Below the pieces are notes generated by a model. That model saw only the letters and a list, made by a program, of their open reading frames with translations. It was not told the origin of the DNA and did not search any database. DNA of 64,000 nt from NCBI RefSeq assembly GCF_001747085.1, contig NZ_MDJD01000046.1, positions 1 to 64,000 on the forward strand. Direction: 5' to 3'. Of the stretch, positions 1 to 9,291 are shown piece after piece. Source of the stretch: Flavivirga aquatica (lineage in GTDB: Bacteria; Bacteroidota; Bacteroidia; Flavobacteriales; Flavobacteriaceae). Numbering within the stretch: position 1 is the stretch's first letter; every line of letters starts with the position of its first letter. The position numbers and the translations under genes are program-made.

Positions 1-1088
1 TAGATTAAGATTAACATGGCTACGATTAAGGTCATGTATAGCATAACCTCTATTCCATTTTTATTTAATGACACTAAATGATTTACATTGATTTCTTGCT
101 TTATAAAACGAAAAAAGACCTCAATATCCCAACGCCTTCTATAAGCTTGGGCTACTTGTTTAGCAGATAAATCAAAATCATTGGTAATGAACCAAAATTC
201 TTTTGGATCGTCTGTTATTGTTTTCGCTATAATTAAACGAAAAGGAGTTTCTACCAACTCTTCTCTGTAATGAATATTTCCTTTTTTGTTATGGATGGCT
301 TTTCCTGTGTAAAGTTGCACTTTACTATCTTTGATAAGAGTTAATTCTCCTAAATCTGAATCTTGAGCTTGCCTGACTAAAGATTGTAACTCTACATGTT
401 TTCGGTTTTCCTTTGCTCTGGCAATAAAAGTAACAGCATCATCAGTAAATGAGTTCATTGTTCTTGTAGATTGAAGTGCTCTATCAATGACATAGATATT
501 CTGATGATGTGTTTCTTGCTTTACATGATTCATTATAGCCTCGGGCAGAGCCATATCTTCACTGGAATATTCCGCCCTGGTGAACACCTCTGAATGGCAA
601 GGCAACAAACCATCAAAAGCCATACTGTATTTAACAGATTTCTTCCCATTTTTATGGTCAATACCTTTTAATAATCTGGAAGAAGCCTCACTAACCATAG
701 AACTATCTACATGGATTAAAAGGTGTCTTTCCTTGTTAGGGTAGGCATCGTGAAATTGCTGGTAAACACATTGGTATATTTGACAGAAGTAATCAGAGTC
801 GATTTTGGATAACCTTTCAGAGATAGAACTTCGTCTTATGGTTTCGGATTTGTCCAAATCAAAAAGCGTTTTAAACAGAAAATCATTAAAAGTATCTTCT
901 AAAGTGCGCTGGCTTAGTTTTTCATTCTCTACAATACCATAAAGAAGCAAATAGAACATTTTTTTACCATGAAGAACCTTGGTGTAGTAATCGACTTTTG
1001 TAGTTAATGATAATTTGGACAAAAGCGCTTCTGGTATAACACCTAATAATTGACTTACAGAAATTTTGTGATCTTTAAATACTGACAT
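1..1088 (-). CDS. IS4-family transposase (partial, C-terminus beyond left edge)
   Basis: An open frame of 362 codons reads leftward from the ATG at 1088 and runs off the window edge. It is a DDE transposase that cuts and joins its own insertion sequence. The translation holds IHVDSSMV and YVIDRALQS, which carry the two catalytic aspartates. Near its left end is YRRRWDIEVFFRFIK, an exact fit to the IS4 signature Y-x2-R-x3-E-x6-K. The N-terminus (MSVFKDHKISVSQLLGVIPE) looks complete. No stop or frameshift is visible, so this may be an intact and recent copy, unlike the other transposase relics here. Its outer inverted repeats were not identified; one would lie left of the window. Confidence 0.85.
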   Translation of the reverse strand, partial: MSVFKDHKISVSQLLGVIPEALLSKLSLTTKVDYYTKVLHGKKMFYLLLYGIVENEKLSQRTLEDTFNDFLFKTLFDLDKSETIRRSSISERLSKIDSDYFCQIYQCVYQQFHDAYPNKERHLLIHVDSSMVSEASSRLLKGIDHKNGKKSVKYSMAFDGLLPCHSEVFTRAEYSSEDMALPEAIMNHVKQETHHQNIYVIDRALQSTRTMNSFTDDAVTFIARAKENRKHVELQSLVRQAQDSDLGELTLIKDSKVQLYTGKAIHNKKGNIHYREELVETPFRLIIAKTITDDPKEFWFITNDFDLSAKQVAQAYRRRWDIEVFFRFIKQEINVNHLVSLNKNGIEVMLYMTLIVAMLILI

Positions 1089-1198
1089 AATATATTGATT
1101 ATCAGGTAATAAGATACGAAAAATACATCGCAAAAACAAAGTAATCAACTGAGAATCAAACAATTAAAACTAAAATATTGCCCAACATAAAATAAAAA

Positions 1199-1221
1199 GT
1201 CGGAAGATTTTTTCTTCCGAC
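1199..1221 (-). terminator. Rho-independent terminator of the NlpC/P60 gene
   Basis: A 9-bp perfect stem (1199-1207 with 1213-1221) closes a 5-nt loop. Read on the minus strand it is followed by a T-rich tract (tttttatttt). It lies 29 bases past the stop codon of the gene ending at 1250. Confidence 0.7.
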
Positions 1222-1249
1222 CATGACTGCTATTAGCGGCTTTTTTTAT

Positions 1250-1999
1250 TTATATCACTTTTTTAATAACGCGTAATTTATGTGTATGTGTGTTTGTGTC
1301 TACATTATATATTCCTGAATGGTCTAGCCTATCTATTCTAACTTTGCCGTGGGCATGTATAATGTAATTATCTTTCATAATGAGACCAACATGAATAATA
1401 GCGCCTTCATTATTATCAAAAAAAGCTAAATCTCCAGGTTCACTTTCTTCAATAAAACTTAAAGCTTCGCCTTGTACTGCTTGTTGAGAAGCGTCACGTA
1501 ATAATTTATAGCCATTAAGTTTGTAAACCATTTGTGTGAAACCTGAACAATCTATGCCAAAAGGCGTTTTTCCTCCCCACAAATAAGGCGTGTTTAAATA
1601 TAAAAATGCGGTTTGTATAAGGTTTTCTTTAGTTCTTTTCTTTTTAATAAAATCACCATCATATTTGTGATTTAAAAGTGATATTCCGTTTAAAGAAGAA
1701 CCTAGTAAAATGGGATATAATTGTTCATTATTATCTTGAATAAATTCTACTAAATCTAGAGAAAGTTTAGGAGTTTCTTTATGTAAAGATTTGTATTGGT
1801 TTTCATTTATTTCAAAATATTGTTTATTGTCTACCCAACCTTCGTAGGAGTCAAAAGCAATTCTAATTTTACTCCAGTTTTTGCGTTGTTCTAAAATTTT
1901 AAAAATATCTCCATAAAGTACTTGTGATACAAGTTCACTAGTGTCTGTAGGTTCATTTCTAAGGGGAACAATGCTTAAATTACAAATTCCGTATTGCAT
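1250..1999 (-). CDS. NlpC/P60 family cell-wall hydrolase with N-terminal SH3-like region
   Basis: This is a 249-residue C40-family peptidase, likely cutting peptidoglycan stem peptides. Residues 1-60 resemble a bacterial SH3 domain (VPLRNEPTDTSELVSQVLYG, then SYEGWVD). The catalytic domain spans about 125-249. The nucleophile is Cys151 in GIDCSGF and the histidine is His203 in IIHVGLIM, with His215 or His217 as a possible third residue. No signal peptide is apparent, so export is unclear. It starts 15 bases after the thiolase stop codon on the same strand, so the two are probably co-transcribed. The terminator at 1199-1221 ends the unit. The family call is firm; the substrate is inferred. Confidence 0.9.
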   Translation of the reverse strand: MQYGICNLSIVPLRNEPTDTSELVSQVLYGDIFKILEQRKNWSKIRIAFDSYEGWVDNKQYFEINENQYKSLHKETPKLSLDLVEFIQDNNEQLYPILLGSSLNGISLLNHKYDGDFIKKKRTKENLIQTAFLYLNTPYLWGGKTPFGIDCSGFTQMVYKLNGYKLLRDASQQAVQGEALSFIEESEPGDLAFFDNNEGAIIHVGLIMKDNYIIHAHGKVRIDRLDHSGIYNVDTNTHTHKLRVIKKVI

Positions 2000-2014
2000 T
2001 AAATATAAATAAGC

Positions 2015-3193
2015 TTAATTGCGTTCTATAATAATTGATGAAGCACCACCACCTCCATTACAGATTGCAGCAGCACCTATTTTAGCATCGTTTTGTTCTA
2101 ATACATTTAATAAAGTGATTATAATTCTAACACCAGAGCATCCTAATGGATGCCCAAGCGATACAGCTCCTCCATTTACATTTACATTAGTATCGTTTAA
2201 TCCTAGAATTTTCATATTGGCTAAGCCAACTACAGAGAAAGCTTCATTAAATTCGAAATAATCAACATCATTTATAGTTATTCCTGCTTTACTTAAGGCT
2301 TTTGGTAATGCTTTAGCAGGAGCGGTTGTAAACCATTCTGGTTCATGTGCAGCATCTGCATAACCTTTTATTGAAGCTAAAGGTTTTAATCCTAGCTCAT
2401 CAGCCTTTTCTTTACTCATTAAAACAACAGCACCAGCACCATCATTTATGGTAGAAGCATTTGCAGCAGTAACTGTGCCATCTTTTGTAAAAGCAGGTCT
2501 TAATTGAGGGATTTTTTCTATTGTAACATTACTAAATTCTTCATCTTTAGAAACTATAATAGTTTCACCACGTCTTTGCTTAACTTCAACAGGAACAACT
2601 TCATTATTAAATTTACCAGCTTCCCATGCTGCTTGAGAACGTTTGTAAGATTGAATCGCATATGTATCTTGATCTTCTCTAGAAAAGTCATATTTAGAAG
2701 CACATGCATCAGCAGAAACTCCCATAGCATTTTCATCATAAGCATCAACCAATCCATCTTTTTGCATACCATCAATAAAAGAGGTAGAGCCAAATTTAGT
2801 ACCCGTTCTAGCTTGTAAATAATGAGGAATTAAGCTCATGTTTTCCATGCCTCCAGCAATAACAATATTGGCGTCTCCAAGAGCAATGGTTTGAGCAGCT
2901 TGCATAACGGCTTTCATTCCAGATGCACAAACTTTATTTATTGTAGTGCAGGGTACAGTAGTTGGTATGCCTGCATAAATAGAAGCTTGTCTAGCAGGTG
3001 CTTGACCTGTTCCAGCTTGTACAACGTTCCCCATTAAAACTTCATCAATTAACTCTGGTTTTAAATTTATTTTATCTAAGGCTCCTTTAATGGCTATAGC
3101 CCCTAGTTTAGGAGCAGGGATAGTTGATAAAGCACCTAAAAAACTACCTATTGGTGTTCTTGCTGCAGAAACAATGACTACTTCTTTATTCAT
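2015..3193 (-). CDS. Acetyl-CoA C-acyltransferase (thiolase)
   Basis: This 392-residue thiolase condenses or cleaves acyl-CoA with CoA, as in acetoacetyl-CoA formation or the last step of beta-oxidation. The catalytic residues sit where the family has them: Cys89 in NKVCASGMK, His348 in GHPLGCSG and Cys378 in AICNGGGG. The length is normal and the N-terminus (NKEVVIVSAARTPIGSF) is typical. It is first in a two-gene minus-strand unit with the NlpC/P60 gene and is divergent from the HD phosphohydrolase gene at 3355. The sequence does not decide between a biosynthetic acetyl-CoA acetyltransferase (AtoB/PhaA type) and a degradative 3-ketoacyl-CoA thiolase, although length and motifs favour the former. 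Confidence 0.93.
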   Translation of the reverse strand: MNKEVVIVSAARTPIGSFLGALSTIPAPKLGAIAIKGALDKINLKPELIDEVLMGNVVQAGTGQAPARQASIYAGIPTTVPCTTINKVCASGMKAVMQAAQTIALGDANIVIAGGMENMSLIPHYLQARTGTKFGSTSFIDGMQKDGLVDAYDENAMGVSADACASKYDFSREDQDTYAIQSYKRSQAAWEAGKFNNEVVPVEVKQRRGETIIVSKDEEFSNVTIEKIPQLRPAFTKDGTVTAANASTINDGAGAVVLMSKEKADELGLKPLASIKGYADAAHEPEWFTTAPAKALPKALSKAGITINDVDYFEFNEAFSVVGLANMKILGLNDTNVNVNGGAVSLGHPLGCSGVRIIITLLNVLEQNDAKIGAAAICNGGGGASSIIIERN

Positions 3194-3354
3194 TGATCTA
3201 ATTTTTAAGTTTAGTACTTGCGAAAATAACGATTTTTTAATAGAAATTTGAATGATTCGCTCATTATAAAAAATGGTAAACGCTTATAATTTTATTACAT
3301 TTGATTTCATTATTCCTTTAAATGTAACCATTATAAAGTATCAATAAACAGAGT

Positions 3355-5403
3355 ATGAAAGATTTCATAAATAGATTGTATAGAAACCATTCCTTAATTT
3401 ATAAAGGTTTACTGTTTATTTGTACTACGGTTTTAATTGTGTATTTGTTTCCTAAAAGTGGAAAGTTTAAATACAGTTTTGAAAAAGGCAAACCTTGGCA
3501 ATCGGAAAATTTATATGCACCGTTTGATTTTGCAGTAAAAAAAACAGAATCTGAAATTGATATAGAAAAGCAGACTCTCATTAATAATGCGGTACTATAC
3601 TTTGATTTAGATAATACAGTTGAAAGTAAAGTAAAAAGTATTTTCAAAAATAAATTAAAAAATGATCTATCAGGATCTTTTTCTAGTATTAAGCCAAGTG
3701 TTTTAAATATTGTTGGAAAAGAAATTATTTCAGAATTATATGCCTTTGGAATTTTAAGCGAAAATTATACTTTCCCCTCCGATAAAATTATTGCTATACT
3801 TGATGGTAGAGAAAAAAAATATGATGGTTTTTTTTCAAACCTTGTAGAACAGGGTGAGATTACGCCTATAATTGATAAGGTACTAGTTAAACATGGTTTA
3901 ACCAGTTTTAAAACAAATTTTGTGGCGTTGTTTTTTGATTTTATAGAGCCTAATGTAGTATTAAATAAATCTTTTACAGATAAGGTATTGCAGGATGAGT
4001 TAGCAAAAATTGTATATACGAGAGGAAGTATTGAGAAAGGAACCCTAATAGTTTCCAAAGGAGAAGTTGTTGAAGGCGATAAATATCAAGCTTTAAAATC
4101 TTTACAGTCTGAATATGAATCTCAAGTTTGGAGTGAAGCTAGTTATAATTGGGTATTGTTTGCCTATGCACTACTGGTAGCTTTAGTATTATTGATGCTA
4201 CTTTTGTTTTTAAGAAAATATAGAGAAACAGTTTTTGAGAATAATACTAAGGTTACTTTTATTTTCTTTAATATTTCATTAATGATATTTATTACAACTT
4301 TGGTTGTAAATTATGATTCTAAATACATTTATATTGTACCAATTTGTATTTTACCCTTGGTATTTAAAGCTTTTTTTGATGCTAGGTTGGGGCTTTTTAC
4401 ACATGTACTTACAGTTTTGTTATTAGGGTTTATTGTTCCAAATAGTTATGAGTATTTGTTTTTACAAATTATAGCAGGTATTGTAACTATATTGACCGTT
4501 TCAGAATTATATAAGCGTGCTAATTTATTTATATCCGTTGGGCAAATAACATTTATATATATTGTAGCTTATTTTGCTTTTTTCGTTATTCATGAGGGGA
4601 GTGTAGAAACCATTAAATGGCAAACTTTTATATGGTTTGTTTTATGTGGATTGGCTACTTTATTTGTACAACCTTTAATATATGTATATGAAAAGCTTTT
4701 TGGGTTGGTTTCAGATGTATCTTTATTAGAATTATCTGATACTAATTCAAAGCTACTTAAAGAATTATCAAATAAAGCTCCAGGAACGTTTCATCATTCC
4801 TTAAATGTTGCTAACCTAGCAGAAGCTTCAGCAAATGAAATAGGAGCAAACGCTATGCTAACTAGAGTAGGGGCTTTATATCATGATATTGGTAAGATGA
4901 AAAATCCAACATTTTTTACCGAAAATCAATCCACAGGTATAAATCCACATGACGAATTGTCCTCTAAAGAAAGTGCTAGAATAATTACAGATCATGTTAT
5001 TAATGGTATTGAAATAGCTAGAAAGAATAATTTGCCCGATCGTGTTATTGACTTTATAAGAACACACCATGGTACTAGTATTGTTTATTATTTCTATATG
5101 AAAGAAAAAAAAGACCTTATTGAAGTCGATAAAAAAGATTTTAGCTATCCAGGACCTAAGCCCTTTAGTAAAGAAACAGCTATTTTAATGATGTGTGATA
5201 GTATTGAAGCAGCTTCAAAAAGCTTGAAAGAACCAACGTCGACTAAAATAGATGCTTTTGTTGAAAATATCATAAATAAGCAAGTAAAAGAAGGTCAGTT
5301 TTTAAATGCTAATATAACTTTTAAAGAAATTGAATCTATTAAAAAAGTGCTAAAGCGCAAGCTTGCAAATATTTACCATTTACGGATAGAATATCCAGAA
5401 TAA
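3355..5403 (+). CDS. 7TM-HD family phosphohydrolase (PgpH-like)
   Basis: This 682-residue membrane protein has one N-terminal transmembrane segment (about 17-32), an extracytoplasmic region to about 265, a bundle of about seven membrane helices (265-450) and a C-terminal cytoplasmic HD domain. The HD domain holds the metal-binding residues HHSLN (His480-His481), YHDIGK (His510-Asp511) and THHG near 571. This is the architecture of PgpH, which hydrolyses cyclic di-AMP in Listeria. Action on c-di-AMP here is inferred from the family. It is divergent from the thiolase gene, and the two tRNA genes follow. No frameshift is present. Confidence 0.88.
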   Translation: MKDFINRLYRNHSLIYKGLLFICTTVLIVYLFPKSGKFKYSFEKGKPWQSENLYAPFDFAVKKTESEIDIEKQTLINNAVLYFDLDNTVESKVKSIFKNKLKNDLSGSFSSIKPSVLNIVGKEIISELYAFGILSENYTFPSDKIIAILDGREKKYDGFFSNLVEQGEITPIIDKVLVKHGLTSFKTNFVALFFDFIEPNVVLNKSFTDKVLQDELAKIVYTRGSIEKGTLIVSKGEVVEGDKYQALKSLQSEYESQVWSEASYNWVLFAYALLVALVLLMLLLFLRKYRETVFENNTKVTFIFFNISLMIFITTLVVNYDSKYIYIVPICILPLVFKAFFDARLGLFTHVLTVLLLGFIVPNSYEYLFLQIIAGIVTILTVSELYKRANLFISVGQITFIYIVAYFAFFVIHEGSVETIKWQTFIWFVLCGLATLFVQPLIYVYEKLFGLVSDVSLLELSDTNSKLLKELSNKAPGTFHHSLNVANLAEASANEIGANAMLTRVGALYHDIGKMKNPTFFTENQSTGINPHDELSSKESARIITDHVINGIEIARKNNLPDRVIDFIRTHHGTSIVYYFYMKEKKDLIEVDKKDFSYPGPKPFSKETAILMMCDSIEAASKSLKEPTSTKIDAFVENIINKQVKEGQFLNANITFKEIESIKKVLKRKLANIYHLRIEYPE

Positions 5404-5429
5404 TTTTTTAAAAAAAGTGAATAAAATAC

Positions 5430-5460
5430 TTGTGTGCTTTAAGATGAAAAGTTACATTTG
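5430..5460 (+). promoter_or_regulatory. Bacteroidota-type promoter of the tRNA-Ser/tRNA-Pro unit
   Basis: TTG at 5430-5432 and TACATTTG at 5453-5460 are 20 bases apart. This matches the Bacteroidota -33 (TTG) and -7 (TAnnTTTG) boxes. The boxes lie 40 bases upstream of the tRNA-Ser gene. Confidence 0.7.
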
Positions 5461-5499
5461 CACCGCATTTAACAACAAATGCTAGTTCTTAAAAATAAC

Positions 5500-5588
5500 G
5501 GAGAGGTGCCTGAGTGGCCGAAAGGAGCGGTTTGCTAAATCGTCGTAGGTGGAAACACTTACCCAGGGTTCGAATCCCTGTCTCTCCG
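5500..5588 (+). tRNA. tRNA-Ser (GCT)
   Basis: A complete cloverleaf with a long variable arm, as expected of tRNA-Ser. The acceptor arms are GGAGAGG and TCTCTCC and the discriminator base is G. The anticodon loop TTGCTAA gives anticodon GCT, which reads AGC and AGU. The T-arm (CAGGGTTCGAATCCCTG) is canonical. The CCA end is not encoded. The gene is 40 bases upstream of tRNA-Pro. Confidence 0.96.
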
Positions 5589-5628
5589 CAAATTATTATA
5601 TTTTTAAATATAATATAGATAACCAATT

Positions 5629-5703
5629 CGGGGTGTAGCGTAGCCCGGTTATCGCGCCGCGTTTGGGACGCGGAGGTCGCAGGTTCGAATCCTGCCACCC
5701 CGA
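5629..5703 (+). tRNA. tRNA-Pro (TGG)
   Basis: A 75-nt cloverleaf with acceptor arms CGGGGTG and CACCCCG and discriminator A. The anticodon loop is TTTGGGA, giving anticodon TGG, and the T-arm contains GGTTCGAATCC. CCA is not encoded. It probably shares a transcript with tRNA-Ser and is followed directly by a strong terminator. Confidence 0.96.
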
Positions 5704-5713
5704 CTTAGTTAAA

Positions 5714-5744
5714 AACCTGTAAATTAATAATTTACAGGTTTTTT
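5714..5744 (+). terminator. Rho-independent terminator after the tRNA genes
   Basis: A 12-bp perfect stem (5714-5725 with 5729-5740) with a 3-nt loop is followed by a run of T residues. It starts 11 bases past the tRNA-Pro gene. Confidence 0.88.
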
Positions 5745-5806
5745 GATTTTATAGAATTCATTCCGTTTATATTGCTTAATCTGTAAGTAGCTGTTTTTTA
5801 TTTTTT

Positions 5807-5856
5807 TATAGTTCAGTACAAAAAATTTTAGAATAATTAAAAATGACTGAACTATA
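5807..5856. repeat. 11-bp inverted repeat next to a transposase relic
   Basis: TATAGTTCAGT at 5807-5817 is exactly reversed and complemented at 5846-5856. It lies 16 bases before the start codon of the transposase remnant at 5872, so it may be part of the terminal region of that dead element. There is no direct proof of this. Confidence 0.4.
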
Positions 5857-5871
5857 GAATCAAAAATTCGA

Positions 5872-6045
5872 ATGCCCTCAGACACTTTATTTGCAGTAGC
5901 CCATTTATTACTTCCCGAAGTTTTTGTTCAGTATTTTGATATGACAAATATGAAATAAAAGGAGAAGAACTACATTTTTACTTTACAGAACTAAATACAG
6001 TTCCTGAAGAATTTAAACAGGACAATCTACATTAAAAAGACGGAT
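5872..6045 (+). pseudogene. Remnant of an ISL3/ISAon1-type transposase N-terminal region
   Basis: From the ATG at 5872 the frame reads MPSDTLFAVAHLLLPEVFVQ and then YFDMT. A frameshift near 5945 follows, after which another frame gives YEIKGEELHFYFTELNTVPE and EEFKQDNLH, then a stop. The combined text resembles the short N-terminal protein of ISAon1-type elements in Bacteroidota (LLLPE, VxYFDxT, LHFYF, NTVPEEF). The rest of the element is missing. A C-terminal remnant of the same kind of transposase is at 49230-49425. The family is assigned from memory of these motifs. The remaining DNA from about 6046 to 6332 shows no gene that I can support. Confidence 0.55.
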
Positions 6046-6332
6046 CAAGTCAAAAATTTGGGAAGAATGATTATTCATTCCTTTTCCAGTAGCTTCTTAG
6101 GGTGTCCATAATTGGTAGAAACTATTATGTTTGTTATAGCTACTAATTATTTTATCTATTTCGTGTTTATTAAAAACACTTTGTAAAATATGAGCTATTA
6201 AGTAGCTTCTAAAACAATACAAGTTAATACTTGTTAATAAGATGTTTAATAACTCATTTTAATCAATTTAAAAAAGTTACAAAATACTTTTATTTTTATA
6301 AAATAATATAAGATCTTTTTATCTTTTAATGA

Positions 6333-6782
6333 ATGTATTACTATAATTTTGAAGTTGTACTTCAAGAAGTTCCAGGAGAAATAAGTTTATGTTTTTCAAT
6401 ATCAGGATGTCCACTTCGATGCCAAGGATGCCATTCTCCTTTTTTATGGAAAGAAGGTGTGGGGGATTTGCTAAATAAAAATGCATTTGAAGAGATCCTT
6501 AATGTGTATAATAATCTAGCTACTTGTGTCCTTTTTATGGGAGGAGAATGGTATGAAAAAGAATTAATAGAATTATTAAAACTGGCTAAACTTAAAAATT
6601 TTAAGACTTGTCTTTATACAGGTAAAGAAGAAGTGGCTCTCGCTATTTTAAGAGAACTTACTTGGATTAAAACAGGTAAATGGGAACAGGTTTTAGGAGG
6701 CTTAAATAGTATAACAACCAATCAAAAATTTATTGAAGTAAAAACAAATAAAAACCTTAATTATTTATTCATTAAAAACTAA
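6333..6782 (+). CDS. nrdG: Anaerobic ribonucleotide reductase activating protein
   Basis: This 149-residue radical-SAM enzyme makes the glycyl radical on NrdD, using S-adenosylmethionine and a [4Fe-4S] cluster. The cluster ligands are Cys26, Cys30 and Cys33 in GCPLRCQGCH (C-x3-C-x2-C). FMGGEWYEKEL fits the family's conserved GGE segment. The gene ends 5 bases before nrdD and the two must form an operon; the order nrdG before nrdD is somewhat less common than the reverse. The protein is at the short end of the family but looks complete. Confidence 0.9.
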   Translation: MYYYNFEVVLQEVPGEISLCFSISGCPLRCQGCHSPFLWKEGVGDLLNKNAFEEILNVYNNLATCVLFMGGEWYEKELIELLKLAKLKNFKTCLYTGKEEVALAILRELTWIKTGKWEQVLGGLNSITTNQKFIEVKTNKNLNYLFIKN

Positions 6783-6787
6783 ACTAT

Positions 6788-8653
6788 ATGATACGACTTA
6801 CCGAAAACCAAGTAAAACAAAAAATTGATTTTGTAGATCATTATATTAATTCCTCAAATGCTGCAAATGGCTCTAAAGTTGATGCGAATGCTAATGTGAC
6901 TTCAAAAAATATAGCAACTTTAGAAGCAGAGATAAATAAAGATATAAATATACAGGTGAATAGAGCTTTAGTAAAGCGTAAAATAGCATCTCTTTTTGGT
7001 GATGATTTAGCTAATGAGTATACCCGACAAATAGAAACTCATGAAATATATGTGCATGATGAAACCTCCTTAAAACCTTATTGCGTTTCCATAAGTATGT
7101 ATCCTTTTTTGTTTGATGGACTAACTAAGTTAGGAGGAGAAAGTAAAGCTCCAAAACATTTAGAGAGTTTTTGTGGGGAGTTTGTAAACCTTGTTTTTGC
7201 TATAAGTTCTCAATTTGCAGGGGCATTAGCAACTGTGGAATTCTTAATGTATTTCGATTATTTTGCTGTAAAAGATTATGGAGAAAATTATTTAGAGACG
7301 CATAAAAGTTTAATAGAAAATCATTTACAGCATGTCGTTTATGCTATTAACCAGCCAGCTGCAGCTAGAGGATATCAATCGGTTTTTTGGAATATTTCTT
7401 TATATGATCAGTCTTATTTTAATAGTATGTTTGGAGATTTTGTATTTCCAGATATGATAAAACCACAATGGGAAAATCTTAAAAAAATACAAGAATTTTT
7501 TATGAAATGGTTTAATATAGAGCGCAACAGAGCCATTCTCACTTTTCCTGTGGTTACAGCAGCGATGTTAGTTAAAGAAGGTAAACCGATTGATGTTGAA
7601 TTTACAGATATGTGTGCTCAAGAACTAAGCGAAGGCAATTCTTTTTTTGTTTATCAATCGGAAAGTGCAGATAGTCTAGCATCTTGTTGTCGATTACGTA
7701 ACGAAATAAGCGATAATACATTTAGTTATTCTTTAGGAGCTGGAGGTGTTGCAACAGGCTCTATTAATGTGATAACACTTAACATGAATCGGTTAATTCA
7801 AAAAGGAGCCAATATTATTTATGAAGTTCAAAAAATTCATAAATACCAAGTTGCTTATAGAAAACTTATAGAGGAATATGAGGTAGCAGGCTTGTTACCC
7901 TTTTATAAAGCAGGTTTTATAGCGTTAGATAAGCAGTTTTTAACTATTGGAATTAATGGTATGGTAGAAGGCGCAGAAAGTCAAGGCATATATATAGGAA
8001 ATAATAGCGTGTATAAAAAGTTTGTAAATAAATATTTAAAAGCGATCTATGATGAGAATAAACGAGCAAAAAAGAAATACGGTTATATGTTTAATACAGA
8101 GTTTGTGCCTGCAGAAAACTTAGGTGTAAAAAATGCAAAATGGGATAGAGCAGATGGTTTATTTGTTCCAAGAGCATGTTATAACTCTTATTTTTATAAA
8201 GTTGAAGACCAACAAACAAATACTTTAGATAAAATTATACTACATGGGAAAGACATTATAAAATATCTTGATGGTGGTTCTGCACTTCACCTTAACTTAG
8301 AAGAAGCTCCCAATAAATCTGGTTTTGTCAAGCTTTTACATGCTACAGCTAGTGCTGGATGTAATTATTTTTGCTTTAATATAAGAATAACTATTTGTAA
8401 TGACTGTGAGCATATAGACAAGAAATCACTTCACAGTTGTAGTGCTTGTGGCTCTAATAATATAGATTATGCTACACGTGTTATAGGGTATTTAAAACGT
8501 GTATCTAGTTTTAGTTCTGGACGCCAAAGTGAGCATCAATTAAGACATTATCATATTAAGCAACCAATAAACAATTTAGTAAAGAAAAGAGCAGATATTC
8601 TAACAGTAAAACAAAAACAGAATGGAAGTATGAAAGAAGAATGTTTAAAATAA
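6788..8653 (+). CDS. nrdD: Anaerobic ribonucleoside-triphosphate reductase
   Basis: A 621-residue class III ribonucleotide reductase, which reduces ribonucleoside triphosphates to deoxy forms under anoxia. The C-terminus has a zinc site (CNDCEH, then CSACG). It is followed by RVIGYL, whose glycine (about Gly567) should carry the radical; many family members have RVCGYL, so the Cys-to-Ile change is a mild variant. The active-site region includes the Cys pair in ASCCRLRNE. NrdG is encoded just upstream. The window shows no adjacent aerobic reductase. The presence of this pair suggests the organism can make DNA precursors at low oxygen. Confidence 0.92.
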   Translation: MIRLTENQVKQKIDFVDHYINSSNAANGSKVDANANVTSKNIATLEAEINKDINIQVNRALVKRKIASLFGDDLANEYTRQIETHEIYVHDETSLKPYCVSISMYPFLFDGLTKLGGESKAPKHLESFCGEFVNLVFAISSQFAGALATVEFLMYFDYFAVKDYGENYLETHKSLIENHLQHVVYAINQPAAARGYQSVFWNISLYDQSYFNSMFGDFVFPDMIKPQWENLKKIQEFFMKWFNIERNRAILTFPVVTAAMLVKEGKPIDVEFTDMCAQELSEGNSFFVYQSESADSLASCCRLRNEISDNTFSYSLGAGGVATGSINVITLNMNRLIQKGANIIYEVQKIHKYQVAYRKLIEEYEVAGLLPFYKAGFIALDKQFLTIGINGMVEGAESQGIYIGNNSVYKKFVNKYLKAIYDENKRAKKKYGYMFNTEFVPAENLGVKNAKWDRADGLFVPRACYNSYFYKVEDQQTNTLDKIILHGKDIIKYLDGGSALHLNLEEAPNKSGFVKLLHATASAGCNYFCFNIRITICNDCEHIDKKSLHSCSACGSNNIDYATRVIGYLKRVSSFSSGRQSEHQLRHYHIKQPINNLVKKRADILTVKQKQNGSMKEECLK

Positions 8654-8795
8654 ATGGTTTGAAATTAACCAGATGATAAATATCATATGCTCTGTTGCAA
8701 GGGGCTTATATTTTTGTAAATCAAAATTAGTTTATAAAAATATGCATTAATGTAAAAGAGTATGGAAAGCATTTAGATGAAAATATGCTATAATT

Positions 8796-9251
8796 TTATT
8801 TTTTTAAAATGTCAAAATCTTTTAATGAAATAATTTTTTTAGATTGTTTGATATCATCTACATATTGAGAAATGGTTTTATCCCTAAAGTTCACTAAAAT
8901 ACGTTTTTTAAAAGGAGAGACTATAAAATGGACAGGGCAAGGGTTTTCATCTTCACACTTTGATAATCCTAAAAAACATTCATCAAATTTAGAGGTACCA
9001 TCAATAATTTCAATAATATCCCAAATGGTATTTTGTTTGTTTTCATCAGATAAATAAAAACCACCATTTGGTCCTTTTGTTGATGATACAAGACGGTTTC
9101 GAGTTAATTGTTGTAATAATTTGGACAGAAAAGGCTGAGGAGTTTCTAGCTCGTCTGCAATTGTTTTAACGCTTATTTTACAGTCTTCATTTGTTTTTAT
9201 AGCCAAATAAAGAATTGAACGAATAGCATATTTACAAGCATTAGTTAGCAT
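8796..9251 (-). CDS. Rrf2-family transcriptional regulator with a probable Fe-S site
   Basis: A 151-residue regulator with an N-terminal winged helix (residues 1-65; KYAIRSILYLAIK and FLSKLLQQLTRNRLV). Three cysteines, Cys92, Cys99 and Cys105 (spacing x6 and x5), lie where IscR and NsrR bind an iron-sulfur cluster, so it may sense iron-sulfur status, oxygen or nitric oxide. It is divergent from nadA, whose product is itself an iron-sulfur enzyme, and convergent with nrdD. A palindrome in the shared upstream region (9292-9320) is a likely binding site. The true target genes are unknown. Confidence 0.85.
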   Translation of the reverse strand: MLTNACKYAIRSILYLAIKTNEDCKISVKTIADELETPQPFLSKLLQQLTRNRLVSSTKGPNGGFYLSDENKQNTIWDIIEIIDGTSKFDECFLGLSKCEDENPCPVHFIVSPFKKRILVNFRDKTISQYVDDIKQSKKIISLKDFDILKK

Positions 9252-9291
9252 AGATGTGTTTTGTTTTCAAACATAAGAAAAAAAGATGTTT

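Noticed and set aside
2019-2793. Several frames inside the thiolase gene on both strands
   Set aside because: The thiolase frame has all catalytic residues and normal length, so these are shadows.
5489-5698. A 69-codon minus-strand frame (MAGFEPATSASQTRR...)
   Set aside because: It is antisense to the two tRNA genes; the text is the well-known false translation of tRNA sequence.
6305-6325. AAGAT...ATCTT before nrdG as a copy of the Rrf2 operator
   Set aside because: The half-sites are in the opposite order from the palindrome at 9292-9320 and are only 5 bp long.
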